Part shown: positions 32,501 to 45,978 of the stretch, piece by piece
Layout: the number at the start of each line of letters is the position of its first letter
Position numbering within the stretch: position 1 is the first letter of the stretch
From: Theobroma cacao
Taxonomy: Eukaryota > Streptophyta > Magnoliopsida > Malvales > Malvaceae
Length of the DNA stretch: 64,000 bases
Direction: 5' to 3'
NCBI RefSeq assembly: GCF_000208745.1
Contig: NC_030858.1
Coordinates: forward strand, 204,597 to 268,596
Translations under genes and position numbers: made by a program
Notes under the pieces: model-generated
Database searches by the model: none
Told to the model about the DNA's origin: nothing
The model's input: the letters and a program-made list of their open reading frames with translations, nothing else

Positions 32501-34089
32501 AAATACTTTTAATTTGCCTCGGGAGAATAAAGCAACATGTCTATGGTCCTTACTGATGCTGTTGCCAAAGGTTCTTCCAGAAAATCTGCAAAGAGAACAT
32601 CCATGGTCTTGCCAAACTCTTTTTCTATAGTCCGACAAACCTGTGCAAAAAAAATTGAGCACTCAGTCAATAATTACATAGGGCAGGACTGGTAGGAACA
32701 CAGACAGAAACAATCATCTTAAGTTTTTCCTTGGAGAATTAAATATGTATAGAATCAATTGAAATATTAACACACAAACAAGTTTCAATTTCATTATTTT
32801 TTGTGTACCAAACTCCCCGGCTGCTTTATCCTCATCTTATATGGAATAATTACCGCTCAATACTGAAGCCTTCAGAAATCATCTGATGCACCAAGTTATC
32901 TCTTGCACTGACTTTTTATGGAATTCTAGCCATCTAATCTTAGCATGCAATCTTAGATCTTTATCCTTCTCCAAACCAAAAAGCGTTAATATTCTTTATG
33001 CATTCAAAATGCTCATGTGAATCAAACTTTCTAAAACAAGTTTTACCAACAATACAGTAATGAATTTTTTAGATATTTTACAAGACATCACCCTTAGTCA
33101 AGCAGAATGGAGGAATGTCACCGAATCCATCTAGTTTAAAAATACGACCTCATTGAGTTGAGCACATTCTAATGACTTCTCAAAGCTATCCCCACCCAAT
33201 TTTTATTGAGCTAATAATTTTCCAAATACAAGTTAATCCATAACAAGTAAAATTCATGCTCAAGGTTATTATATACAAGTATAAGCACTTGGAAACCTGT
33301 TTATATATCCACTCATGATGGCATATATGTACTCCACAAACATGATAAGAACATCCAGTCTTTACACTGCACATGGTGACTAAAATCCAAATAAGTAGGA
33401 CGGCTTCCATATCTTGGGTGTCAGACCAGATATTACTTAGTCATCACCATAACAAGCTTTGTAATTCTTAGGACGCATAAACTTCATGGTGGGATCATAT
33501 GATAATAGTAACCTCAAAGTTAAGTGATTCAACAATAATAGAAGTGCATGAAAGGAGAACTGAGAGTATTGCCAACTACATCAATTGAGCAGATAGAAGT
33601 GCAGGAGACCATCTAAACCACTAAACCCTGTCCCTTTTGTTCATAGTCAGAGTGATAACATTGGGTAAGAAATTGTTCTCAAAATGTCAAAATATAGAGC
33701 ATTACCTCTTTCAAAGGACGAGGAGGAAGAGAGTCTTGTAATTGCTTGAGAAGTGATATATACGCTTGAGGAAGAACATCAGCACGCGTGGATAAGTACT
33801 GCCCAAGTTTCACCCATAAGCCTTCCAACTCAATTATCAAACTGAGAACACGCTTAGCATTGCGCTCATGAGCCTTTTCCCATAAAGCAGCACTTTTTGA
33901 TTTGTTAGTCCATTTCTCTCTTTGCTGAACAGCCTTCAATAAAGGTAGAATACAAGTATATAAGATTCTCCAAGCATTAATTCAAAAATAGAGGTAAGAA
34001 TCAAGAAATTTTACCTTATAATCCAGGTATATTAAAAAAGCAACTGAGAAAACTTTCACGCGTCTTTTATAAATATTTCCCCACCCCAT
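24976..34089 (-). CDS. ABC1/ADCK kinase-like and beta-lactamase-like fusion protein (intact tandem copy 1)
   Basis: Eighteen exons read on the minus strand: 34015-34089, 33706-33933, 32554-32640, 32363-32452, 32149-32275, 31231-31331, 30258-30426, 29906-30027, 29241-29369, 29066-29164, 28881-28938, 28719-28794, 28503-28632, 27566-27723, 27135-27207, 26841-27035, 25978-26071 and 24976-25853. All have GT-AG ends and matching phases, giving 962 aa with no stop. The ABC1K part shows KLGQ (67-70), the lysine of VVVKVQ (148), NGDPHPGNF (287-295) and DFG (309-311). The C-terminal half shows SATK (533-536, serine hydrolase SxxK), YLSYGW (about 627) and HSGMGGSTG, as in class C beta-lactamase/LACTB folds. 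It is orthologous in layout to Arabidopsis At5g24810. ABC1K proteins are atypical kinases or ATPases linked to lipid and quinone metabolism. The role of the hydrolase half is unknown. A second in-frame ATG lies at 34092. Confidence 0.95.
29513..29574. repeat. compound CT/CA/TG microsatellite in an ABC1K intron
   Basis: A run of CT, then CA, then the palindromic centre ATGCATAT, then TG repeats. The CA and TG arms can pair into a hairpin. At the matching place in copy 2 (about 40484-40500) only a short remnant (TCTCACATATGTATATTAA) exists, so the array expanded in copy 1 or shrank in copy 2. Confidence 0.85.
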
Positions 34090-35300
34090 CATACGAGGAG
34101 CAAAATGAAGCCAAGATAATGAAATGCACTGATCTCTGAGGAAGAAAAAAGGTAACATCAAAAGAAAATTATCAGATTGTGCTACAGTTCACACTTGGAT
34201 GAATCAACACCAACATGAGCAGTCATTAATGTGAAGGTTAGCAAGAGTTTGGAAACCCCTAAGAGTTAAACATATGCAATAAACGACCATCCAAGAACAA
34301 TACAACTTATATGATTTCCATTTTTTCAACATCAATCAGTACAATCTTAAATTGGCTGGTTTGGATTATTTATCCTAAATACGTGCACATGGATGCATCT
34401 AAACCATCTAGTGAAGCTTGAATTCATCACCACAACCCAAACCTTTTGCTCATTCAATATTACTCCTATATCTTTACTTTCTTAAGGAATGAAGTATTTA
34501 CTTGTAGCACAGTATTTGGAATGACAAATCAATCATTTCAATGTCAAACTAAAGTTTGAGATGCAGTACTCTTCAGGCTCAGCAAATCAGACAACTATCA
34601 TCACTGTCTTATCCCTGATAATGAAATTACCACTCGCACTTGCACTTGCACTTGCAAAGGAAATGAGACATACGAATTGGACACATTGCTTTGCAAATTC
34701 ATACACCAAACCCAAAACTAAAGTAATTGCAAATTCATACATATATTACTATTAATATTTCAATCCATTTGCAGCGTAAAAAACAGAAGGTAAAACCACG
34801 CTCGGATTGAAAATCACAACATTGTTTGATTTGCAACGTCGAGCCTTGAGGATTGAGTCATTATTCCAAATCTTCTTAAAAAACATAAATCAATAAATAT
34901 AAATACATTAATTTGCAACAATAAGAACCGATACAAATCTAAATATCACAATAAACAGAAGAAGCGACCTGGAACTCCAAAATTGGCAACTAGTTCAAGG
35001 AGAAATACACTCACACAGCATGGATCGAACGAGAAGGATGGGATCGGGTTCAGTTAAGGTAACCTAGAGGGTGAAAGCCTAATTCCAATCAAGCTCGCGT
35101 TGTTTTGGCATGAGAATCTTCCTTTCTACCTTTCGCTTTCGCGATGGAGTTGGACCTCGAGGACCTTAGGCGCCGCCTGCACACAGCCACTCGCATTTGC
35201 ATTAACGCCACGACCCGACAGAGATTGACCACGTCATCATCTAATTTTCAAATGCGACACGCGTCCTAACGTGATTAACCTGGTTAAGCGAGGCTTTGTC
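34090..35300 (-). other. 5' leader and promoter region of ABC1K copy 1
   Basis: A 5' leader intron is likely: an acceptor-like CTTCCTCAG on the minus strand lies about 45 bases before the start codon. A GC-richer patch at about 35150-35290 is repeated in diverged form at about 43870-44010 upstream of copy 2, so the duplicated unit includes this promoter segment. The exact transcription start is not visible. Confidence 0.5.
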
Positions 35301-36898
35301 TTTCTGGTGGAGCGAAAAATTAACGTAACAACAAGTCAATGACATTAACATGGCGTGGAATCGCAGTGAAGAATATATCCTTCGGATGAGGAAAGCCGGA
35401 ATCGGAGGGAATCCAATCCAAGCTGTTAAGTTAGTTGAACGGACTAGACCTTGAAGCCAACCTTGGGCTTTCTCTTCCAACCCATGAATTGCCTGGAAAC
35501 TTCCACCTAAGGAAATTATAAAAGTTTTTATAGAATTAAGTAATATAAACAAAAAATAATTTAAAATTAAACTAAAACTATATATTTAATTGTTTGATAA
35601 AATAAATTACATAAATTTTAATTTTAATTAAAATTATCATAAAAATTATTCATGTCATCTTTAATTATTTAATAAACTAAGGCATAACAAATTTACTTTA
35701 AACTATTTCAAATGTTAAAATAAAAAAAATTCATAAAAAAACAACAACTCACAAATTTTGTATAATAATAATAATATCAAATTTTTATTAATATAACAAG
35801 CAATAAGATAAGTAATGCTTCAATTTCTCAAAAAAGAAAGAGAAAATAGAAAATGTTGTATTGAATATTAAAATCTTTTTTTTGTGAAGAATAGGTAAAA
35901 TTTTTAAATAATATCTTAATGTAATTTTGAATTTTTTATTTTTTTTATTCTATTGCCGAGCAAGGAAAGAGAAATCCATTAAGACAAGGTAATTTCTAAA
36001 AAGCTATTTTTTAAAAAAAAAAAAACTCCTTTCTGTATCTTATTCTTTAAGTTTTTTTTTTTAATTTTATTTTTTTTGAAAACTATTTTTGTTAAAACTC
36101 TTTTCGAAATCTTGTTTGGTCTAACTTAATAATAGATAAACTAAAAAAAAGTCAAATCAAATAGGCAATTATTACAAATATTTCTTCATTGTATGAAAAT
36201 TTAATTATTTATTTTTTTCTTTTTATTAAAATTAATTTTTAAACCTTTTCAAATATATACATTTATAATTAAATTAAAATTTTAAATACATAATTTTATA
36301 CCGTTACATTTACCAACTAAGTGATATAAAATTAAAATTTTTTTTTCAAAAAATAAAACAACCTCTAAGCTACACTTCTCCCGCACTTGCACATTTTATT
36401 TATTAATTAATGTATAATCTTCTCATTTAAAACGTAAAATTTAAATTCTCTTTTTTCAAATAAAAAAAACTGTATTTCTCCTATCTAGAAATTGTATTGC
36501 CTATAAATTAGGCATTCCTTACCTCTTCTTTAATTAACTATAAAGGATACATAAATGTTAGTGATAAGTAGATATATCGGCATTTAAAGAATTAATTCCA
36601 CTCTTTAATGAATCCAACTAAATAAATAAAGAATATAAAAAATCGAAAAAAATGGTCATCCTTAAATGTATATTCCTTATTTCCATGGGCGCCGGCCTTT
36701 GGTATTAGGACAAACGCAAGGCCCAATGAGAAACCTCTGAGAAGGGCAATGTTATCTTTCTTTCAGTAATATAAGCCCAATGCTATCACCACAGGCTGTC
36801 GGCTGTCCATAACCATGTCCACGTAAAACAAATAAACAAGAAAGGGTACCATAGCTCAAATTCCTACGTAATGGTATGCCAACAAATGAATAATCTCC
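35301..36898. other. AT-rich spacer between the two ABC1K copies
   Basis: Very AT-rich DNA with long A and T runs, no gene recognised. It separates the promoter end of copy 1 from the 3' end of copy 2. Confidence 0.5.
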
Positions 36899-39800
36899 TT
36901 AATTAATCAGAGGTCTGTAAGCGTCACTAGATCCTGAAAACTCCTCCGGCAATGGGAGATTTAGCTCTGAACAAACAAGCTCAATAATCTTTGCCGTCAC
37001 ACCTCCAAATGACATTTTGTTAAGGGTCACTGCAATAGCGAACCGGTTTTTAATATCACAAAAACCTGTTGATCCACCCATACCCGAGTGCCCAAAGCCT
37101 GTAAAAGACCCATCCTTTGATTTCAACCTCCTAAATCCTAGTCCAAATATCCCATCTGGGCGTGGCAAAGCCAAATTTCCATATTCACCTACACCCAGGA
37201 ATGCATCATGAATCCTTGCGTTTGAGAAAATTTTGCTGTTTTCGTTTTGAGGACCATCCCTGCTTGCATTGCAGTCATCACTTGTACTGTTGCAACTGTT
37301 ACCATTGCTACCCTCATTGTCAAACCTAGTGCAACTGTCACCACTGTCCTTGAAATCTTTATTGCAGTACCTGTTTTGTCCACAACCATTCGTTTTATCC
37401 TTCGGCGCAGCATCTACCACGTTGGTCCCCTTTTGCCTTTTGTGGCTCTACTTGGAAAGAAAATTGGGGATATGGGGATGGCTGCCAAGCGGTGGATTTG
37501 AAAGAGAGGAATGTGGTGGCGGGACCACACCACCATCAGCTAAGGCTGCATAGTAGCGTGCAAGTGCACGGGCTGAGCAATGTCCATTAGCAGCAGGTAT
37601 GATAGCACGGCGGAGGCTAAGCATATTAAATAAAGCAGGCGAGGAAGTCGCAAATTGAGCAATGTTGTTGAGTTGGAAGGTGGATGGCATCTCAGGTCGA
37701 TTGTGCGTTTGTGAGAGCTTGTTGAGATCATCCGTATCTAGCGTAAGTGAAGCAAGTCGAGATTCCACACATGGAGAGGAAGGCATTAATACTAGTTTGA
37801 GTGAAGATGACTAGGGCCTCTTAAGTAATGACTACTTAATGAAGCAAGAAGATAACGACATGAGCTTGGAGTACCAGGAGGAGTTCCAACATAAAGCTCG
37901 CCTTCAATTTTTAGAGGATGAATGAATGCCTCTTCAAGGATTTCCTGAAATTTCTTCCTAGATGCATGCTGCATCACCCAAGCAAATATTAAAACCAGGG
38001 TAATATGTGTTAGTTTGTTCGACTAAGTTCCTAAAGTTTCAACTTAGTTAGGATGTTAGTAAGAAGAATCTGATCATGATAAGAACGAGTGACAATGTAG
38101 AAAACATGAGAAATGCTCACTCCTGTGAAAACCAACTCCAATAGTTCTGCCCAACAACATTGAAATATTTAAACCATCTTCATTTTTTTTCCCCAAATAA
38201 GAATTATAATTGAATTTAAAATAAGTGAAAGGGAAGGAAACTACTTCGTACACTTGAAAGCATGAGAAAATACCTCAATTATTCCACCACACAACCAGCC
38301 GAAAGATAGATAATGACACAACTGCTGCTACCCAGGTTCAGTCTCAGGTACTGATGCCGCAATCAGGTTCAAGCATTCATCCCACTCAAACATTAGCAAA
38401 GCTGTAAGATCAGGCAACGCATTGTGCAAACCAGATGTATGGTTAAGCACATGATGAACCCGAAGGAAAAACGGTTTAAAGAATGATGATAATGAAATAC
38501 TTACGAATTCTAAGTGTTGGTTATCAAAGTTTAATAAGTCTTTATGCACAGAATTCCAACCTTTATGTCATCTTTTCCATTTCCTCTAAATTCTGGCCAA
38601 ATATTTGCAACATTTTCCTCAAGTTTGAGTTTTCTGCAAGAGAGTGCACATTTCTATGAAAAAAATTTGCATATAATTTGAAAATTTTTGAACCATTAAT
38701 AGTCGTTTGACCTACTATCATGCCTTAATTCCCCTATTTCGTTACATTTTACAGAACAGACTAATTTTTTCCAGTTTTTCCTCAAGAGTGAATCTAAAGA
38801 TTACCCAACACTGAACTTTGCAGTTATGAAATTATTACATACCCATTGTCTACCAGCCAGTGTAACATTCCTGCAGTTATACCCTTGGTTGCAGAAAAGA
38901 CAGAAAAAAGAGTATCAGGCTGAACTGGGCGAGGATCGCATCTTCCGAGCACTCCAGCAGCAGAGTCAATAATAACCTCCCCATCTTTGTATGCACAAAC
39001 CTTGAGATAAAAAAAATTGTAAATATTATCAAGATAAACAAAAGTCAATATGCTTTTCACAATTTATCTCTTAACTGTATACTGAAACTACAGTTAGCAT
39101 GAATTATGCCCACCAGTGCAAAGTATAATACACAAAGATTGCCCTTATTTCTTTTTTTCCCCTAGTCTAAAAAGTCCATCAGAGAAGGAATTCTAATTTC
39201 TACTTTGACACTCGAGATCCTAAATGATTTATCCATTAAGAGGGCAACTTAGTTCCTAATGCTTTTGCAGTCGGGTTAAACTTAAACATTAGTGGTAGCA
39301 ACATACTTTGGGACCATTTACAGCATGTTCAGTTGTTCTCAAAAGATACTTCGGAAGGTGTATGTAATCCTGCTAAAATGCATGAAATAGAAATATTATG
39401 GAGGTTTCAAATAGAGGCTTCTAAGATCATCAGACGATGGTTTAATAACAGAATAGTGGTGCAGACCTGAATCCCAAGCATTTTATCATTATTTCCCATC
39501 TCAACTAAGAGCTGCCTCAGCTTGGCCTCCACATCAGAATGGACTGGTGTGTTATAGATCCACTTGGATTTCCAGCTGGCCCCTTATTAATGTTTCTGAA
39601 AATGAAATCACAACTCAATCAAAGATGAAGCGGGATAAAAAATTCATAAACTTGACGTTGTAAAATTTAAAATATACTCACCCTAGAAGAACAGACTCGG
39701 CAAATGGCCTCATGATATCCAGATATACTATGCGAACACTCATAGTGGATGAGAGCCCTGAATCCATGCAACACAAATGATGAATTAGCAAGAGGCACAA

Positions 39801-42800
39801 TCATTTAATACAACAAGGTGAAGATAGGAGATTCTATAACAGACCTCTCAGAAGCATTAGAACCCGTGTAAAGAGTACAATATTACCCGGAAATGCATCA
39901 ACCTGAAAACAAATTGTATTACTTAGTTAATGATGGGTTATATAGTGAATGAAAATACTAAACGAATAACAGTGGTAGATGAAATGGACTTACAGGGTTC
40001 TGCACCAAAAGAAAAAGCAGACATAAACTTACTGGGTTGAGGTATTGGACTTCTTTTTGTTTGGATTTCTTCTTTTCCTGTACAAGCTTCTTGTTTCTGT
40101 CACTTTGCTCACCCGAAGATTTCCTGGTTTGCTGCATAGAAAAACAACTAGCATTAGACGGAGTCACAGAAGTTGAAACACCACTTGAGAGGCAAGCAGT
40201 CGACAATTACATGAGCTTTATTGGCTGGTGTTGAACTACGGAAGAATGCAGTTGTTACCTTCATAGCCTCCTCGGGTAGATCAAGGCGTAGCTTGAGGCC
40301 CCTTTCTGATAAGGCAGACAAAAGAGCCACATGATCACCCTGCCACAAAGAGTGATGTATTATTTCATAATCCTATTACAGTGAATTAAAGAACTCTTGG
40401 AGTGAAGAAGATGACAGAAATAGAAATATTTGTATCATTGAAACTAGTTTATTAAAAATGTCAAAAGAGAAAGGTCAACCATATCTCACATATGTATATT
40501 AACGTAGATGAAGGTGAAGACTCAGAAGAACTAATTTGATAACACAAACCTCGGCTGATGCCAAAAACATTTTTGCTAGTGCTTGCTTCACAGAGCTTGA
40601 TAGTTTCATAGTAAGCCCGAAATCAAGTAAAATTGGGCGATGAGGGGCTTCCTTGCTTACAAGGAAATTTCCTGCGCATATATTAACAAGAAAACTTATA
40701 AAAGGTCAAAAACTCATTAGGAAGTAGAATCAAGTAGATCAAAACATACACCTGGCAAGCATTATTTGAACAAAGAAATTAAACTGCAGAACAGAAGATA
40801 GGTGGATGGAGAGATTGACAGATACACAGACGCATAGGTAGATAGAAAGATCACAGATCATAGTACTAGGATGAGGATATCCATTAAAATATCCATCAAG
40901 ATAGAGTTGGCAAGAGAGAGGAAGGGATACCAGGATGAGGATCACCGTTGAAAAGCCCATAAACATATATTTGGTGGGCATATGCACGAGTGATTTCTTC
41001 AACAATCTTCTGTTTGTTAACACCAAAAGCTTCCAATGATGCAGAGTCATTCAGACGAATTCCATCCAGGTACTCTAAAATGAGGACAGTTTCAGTTGAC
41101 TGTCATTAAAACGAATAGGAACCAGAGCAAGCCATCTAAACTGAAACATGTGAACATCTCTCACGCTCCATTGCTACCCTCTTTAATTTACATGATTAAT
41201 CATGATACCAGAAGAACAACATACGGATGCTGATCAGATGGCAAAAATCCTAACATAGTACTCTATTTTGATCACATGCATTGTAGCATATAAATATTCA
41301 CGTTTAGAAATGAGCTCAGGATATACCTGAATAACTTCTGGAATCAAGACATTGACTTGGTTTGAAGACTAGTTCTCATCACATAACTTTTTGCAGCCAA
41401 GATTTCCAGACACAGTTCTAGCATTCTCTACATAGGCAAGTGTCGATAAGAAAAATGAAAAAAAGAAAAAAGTGGGGGTAAATAATTGAAATTAGAAGAA
41501 ATCATGTTAAAATTGGCACACCAGCTTCATGATTGAAATCAAGCTTGTTTGGAGTTTCTTTGCACCATTCATCCATCATTGGATTAAAGTCACATTCTGG
41601 TTCTGCCCAAGCTATCCTGTCAACAATCCACTTAGCATTCTTTAAGTCCAGTAAGACAACAGCATGCCCAACAGCCGTCTAATGACTGCAACTCTTACTT
41701 TTCATCCCGACATCTTAAAAGCCAAAGCATGCAAAACCTCCAATATGATTGCTTTGATGCCCTTGTGCTGAACTTTAACCACCACCTACTGCCCATCGAT
41801 TAATTTCGCTCGATGGACTTGTGCAATCTGCATAGAATCAAAGATGTCCTCATTCATCAGCAAGATTTTCCAAGGAATTACTTTTAATTTGCCTCAGGAG
41901 AATAAAGCAACACATCTATGGTCCTTACTGACGCTGTTGCCAAAGGTTCTTTCGTGAAATCTGCAAAGAGATCATCCATGGTCTTGCCAAACTCATTTTG
42001 TATAGTCTGACATACCTGTGCAGATAAAAATCAGCGTCAGTCAATAACTGCATAAGGCAGTTAGATATATGATAGGAACACAGACAAAAACAATCATCTT
42101 AAAATTTTTCCTTGGAGAATTAGATATGTATAGAATCAATTGAAATTTACACACAAACAAGTTTCAATTTCATTATGCTTTATGTACCAAACTACCCGGA
42201 TGCTTTATCATCATCTTAGTTGGAACCTATTACTGCTCACTTACTGAAGCCTTTGGAGACCATCTGATGCACCGAGTTACCTCTAATACTGGCTTTTCAT
42301 GGAATTCTAGCCATCTAATCGTAGCATACAATCAAATTTTCTCTATCTCTACCCAATGTAGTGGTCGGCAGGAATTATGTCAGTCTTTGTCCTTCTCCAA
42401 ACCAAAAATGGTCAATGGTCTTTATGCATTCAAAATGCTGGTGTGAATCAAAAATTTTAAACAAATTTTACCAACCACACAGTATTGTGAATCTTTTAAA
42501 TATTTTACAAGATATGGCCATCAGTCAAACAAAATGGAGGAAATGGAGGAACGTAGATGAATCCATCTAGTTTGAGAATAAAGCATCATTGAGTTGAGCA
42601 TATTGCAAAGAAGCCATCCCGAGACCCAACTTTTATCAAGCTAATACGTTTCCAAGTACTAGTTAAGCTGTACCAAGTACAATTCATGCTTAAGTTTATT
42701 ATGTTCAAGCAAAGGCTCTTGGAAACCTGTTTATGTATCCACTCATGATGGCATATCTGTAATCTGCAAATGACATGACAAGAATATCCAGTCTTTTCAC

Positions 42801-43486
42801 TGCACATGGTAACTGAAATCCAATTAAGCAGGACAGCTTCCATAACTTGGGTGGCAGACCATGGTATAGTTTCTTAGGATACATAAACTACGTGGTAGGA
42901 TCATATGATAATAGTAACCTCAAAATTATATGATGCAACAATAATAGAAGTGCATGAAAGAATACCTGAGATGATTGCCAACTACATTAAGCAGACAGAA
43001 ATGCAGAACAGTTATACCACTAATTATAAGTCCTGTTTTTCTCGTTCATAGTCAAAGTGATAACAATGGGGGTAAGAAATTGATCTCCAAACGTCAAAAT
43101 AAAGAGTATCACCTCTTTGAAAGGACGAGGAAGAAGAGAGACTTGTAATTGCTTGAGAAGGGATATGTAGGCTTCAGGAAACACTTCAGCATGTGTGGAT
43201 AAGAACTGCCCAAGTTTCACCCATAAGCCTTTCATCTCTATCATAAAACCGACAACACGCTTAGCATTGCGCTTATGAGCCTTTTCCCATAAAGCAGCTC
43301 TTTCTGATTCGTTAGTCCATTTCTCTCTGTGCTGCACAGTCTGAACGCCAGTATACATAAGATTCTCCGAGCATTGATTCACAAATAGAAGTTAGAATCA
43401 AGGAATTTCATCTTATAATCCAAGTAGATTGATATAGCAACCGAGAAAACTTTCAAACGTCTTCTGTAAATACTTCCCCACCCCAT
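36899..43486 (-). pseudogene. ABC1K-beta-lactamase fusion pseudogene (tandem copy 2)
   Basis: All 18 exons of copy 1 have counterparts: 43412-43486, 43113-43340, 41929-42015, 41738-41827, 41522-41648, 41327-41427, 40931-41099, 40550-40671, 40211-40339, 40033-40131, 39845-39902, 39682-39757, 39467-39595, 38843-39000, 38561-38633, 38274-38459, 37875-37968 and 36899-37770. Almost all have the same length as in copy 1. In-frame TAG codons stand at 41786-41788, 41369-41371, 38328-38330 and 37448-37450. The exon at 39467-39595 is one base shorter (frameshift near 39561-39575). Splice sites are lost at the exon 1 donor (43410-43411, GT to AT), the exon 5 acceptor (41649-41650, AG to TG), the exon 16 acceptor (38460-38461, AG to GG) and the exon 18 acceptor (37771-37772, AG to AT). 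A 9-base in-frame deletion marks exon 16. No functional full-length protein can result. Confidence 0.95.
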
Positions 43487-44010
43487 TGGACTGTGTGCAA
43501 AATGAAGCCAAGATAATGAATTGTTCACAGATATTTGCGGAAGAAATATGAAAAAGTAACATCAACAGAAAATGATCAGACTGTCGTACAATACACACTC
43601 GGATGAACCAACACCAACATGAGCAGTACATTTGATGTGAAGGTAATAAGCAAGAGTTAACCGGTTAAATTCATGCAAAAAATGACCATGGGTACAATCT
43701 TAAATGCATGCACATGGATGGATGTAAACCATCTAATGAAGGCTCGAATTCATTGTCACAACCCACAGCTTCTGCTCATTCGATTCTACTCCTATATCTT
43801 TACATTTTTGTTTTCTTTCCTGAGGAATGCAGGTATCTATCATCTCAACGTCAAATTATTGAATCGGACCCTGTACCTCGGACGCCGCCTGCGCGCAGCC
43901 GCTCGCATTTTAATAACCGCCACGCCCAAGTGTGAGAGATTGACCAAGTCTGTTTCAAATGTGACACGCGTTCAAACGTGATTAACTGGGTTAAGACGGG
44001 CTTTGTCTCT

Positions 44011-45152
44011 CAGGGAGAAATATACATCACAACAAGTCGAATAACATTGACTTGAACATTTCTTTCTTGTTTCATTATTCCAGAACTTATGCTATAAATG
44101 ATTCTAATTAAGAAATCCATGTTTTGTATTTATTTTTAAATTAAAAATTTAAATACATAATTTTATATATCTACATTTGTCAATACGTGATATCAAAATT
44201 AAAATTCATCAAAATGATCATAGTGTAACTTACTACTCTTTCGTCGCATATCTTCAAAATATGTCTTCCAATAAAACAAGAAGTTGAAGAGATAAATTTT
44301 TTAACTTATTTCGAGAGTTAAAAAAGGTTAAAATAAATAAATACTATTATATGCTTGTATATTTCATGCATGGTTGAATCGCAATTTTTCTAACTAAAAA
44401 AATGTAATTAAAATACTATTAATTTGTATTAAATTATGTAAATTATTATTACATTAGTGATAGCACTAGTGAATTTCAAAGTTTTTATAAATTAGATAGA
44501 AATTTGAAACAATTAAATAAAGAATACATAAATGTTGAATGATGAGTGTATCTATTCCGTGTTTAAAGAATTTGTTCGAATCTTGTTCCCCTCAAATCAA
44601 AATTAATAAATAAAAGAGACGAAGAATTGAAAAATATGCTTAACCTTCACATATTCCTTACTTCCACACGTGTGAACGTGACAGCAAATCTGTTCCACGT
44701 GCCCCAGCCCTACCGGGCTTGGGAGTTCGGTAATCGAGAGGAAATGGCACGCACAAGCGCAAAGGCCCAACGCTGTCTTTCTTTGGAAAATAGAAGCCCA
44801 ATATTATGAATATGGGCATCTAATCTTCACATAAAATAATTATTTTGTAAATAATATAATGGAAGTAATGACGTGTACAGCAACGATTGTTCTCTTTGCC
44901 AAACATTTGCTCATCTTGTGTTGATAGGGATTAAGGGATGTGATGACCATATGTTGCTTTTCCCTATCAAAAACTTCAAAAGAAAAAAGAAAAATCCACG
45001 TGGCATTTGAATGGCATATTGTGCCCACTTGGATTGGGACAACTTTAACCTAACGTGGGGAAGCGGCGGTCTGCGAAAAAAATGGCATAAAATACTAATA
45101 TTATTTCTTTTAATTATTTTTCTTTTTTGAGGCGTAAAAAGCACGAAAAATC

Positions 45153-45191
<39 letters not shown>

Positions 45192-45880
45192 TTCGAGAAA
45201 GAGTGACAAAATGACATTACCTATCGAGATATGCCTCCACAAAATGTCAAAAGCCTTGCACTTTTTTTCCTTTCCATGTGTTTTTGCCCATGACAGATAC
45301 AGCTCATCTTTCTCTGATCTCTGCCAGCCACATTCATTTACTGATCTCAAATTGCCTAATGATTTAATCTTTGCTAACCCAATTAAGAACCATATTTTGA
45401 CATAAAGCTTTCAAGCATGATTCATTAGAGCTGATATTTATGCCACAAGTTGACAACGGTCCCAAAAGAAAATTCAAGAAGCAGGGTGGGTGCAATGGCC
45501 CGATGGTGCTGTCTTGAGTCCTGAAAGCCACGTCTATCAAAGATTCCGTTCAACAAAAAACCAATTGCCATCATTTCCATTGATACCTCTCTGACTTTTT
45601 CCAAAGCCAAGTGGGTCCAGGAAATCCTGAGTTGGGACCTCGTCTGCTAACCCAATTGAGTAGGGTCTTGGACGGATTTATATCACTTACATGGGGAATT
45701 AATCTGGGCCATGTTTTATAGGTGCTCTTTCTTTGGCACACTGGCCCTTGGCTGGCATTTCGGTCACTGGCCTACTTTTGGAATCTTTGGGCGATGCCCC
45801 CACTGTTCGTTTTTGTTCAGGCTAGCTAGCAAGCTAGCTAGGCCTACGAATATCAGCAACATGTATCACAGATTTTCGTC
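44011..45880. other. AT-rich intergenic DNA upstream of the MIR169 cluster
   Basis: No protein gene recognised. It contains a (TA)n run at 45156-45189. Small frames at 45211-45405 and 45425-45610 have no recognisable domain. Confidence 0.45.
45156..45189. repeat. (TA)n microsatellite
   Basis: An uninterrupted TA run of about 34 bases in intergenic DNA. Confidence 0.9.
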
Positions 45881-45899
45881 CAAATCTTCTTTATCTATC

Positions 45900-45917
45900 T
45901 ATATATATATATATATA
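45900..45917 (+). promoter_or_regulatory. possible TATA box for the first MIR169 pair
   Basis: A TATATATA run about 60-80 bases before the first hairpin. It could be the core promoter of a primary transcript carrying hairpins 1 and 2, or only a microsatellite. Confidence 0.35.
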
Positions 45918-45978
45918 CAGCTCACAGCTAGAATGCTTTGCATAGCAAACCAAGTAGAAGTGGCCGTTGGGGGCTTGC

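Noticed and set aside
43673..43981. Open frames upstream of ABC1K copy 2
   Set aside because: They lie in the duplicated promoter/leader segment. The similar region before copy 1 does not encode the same peptide.
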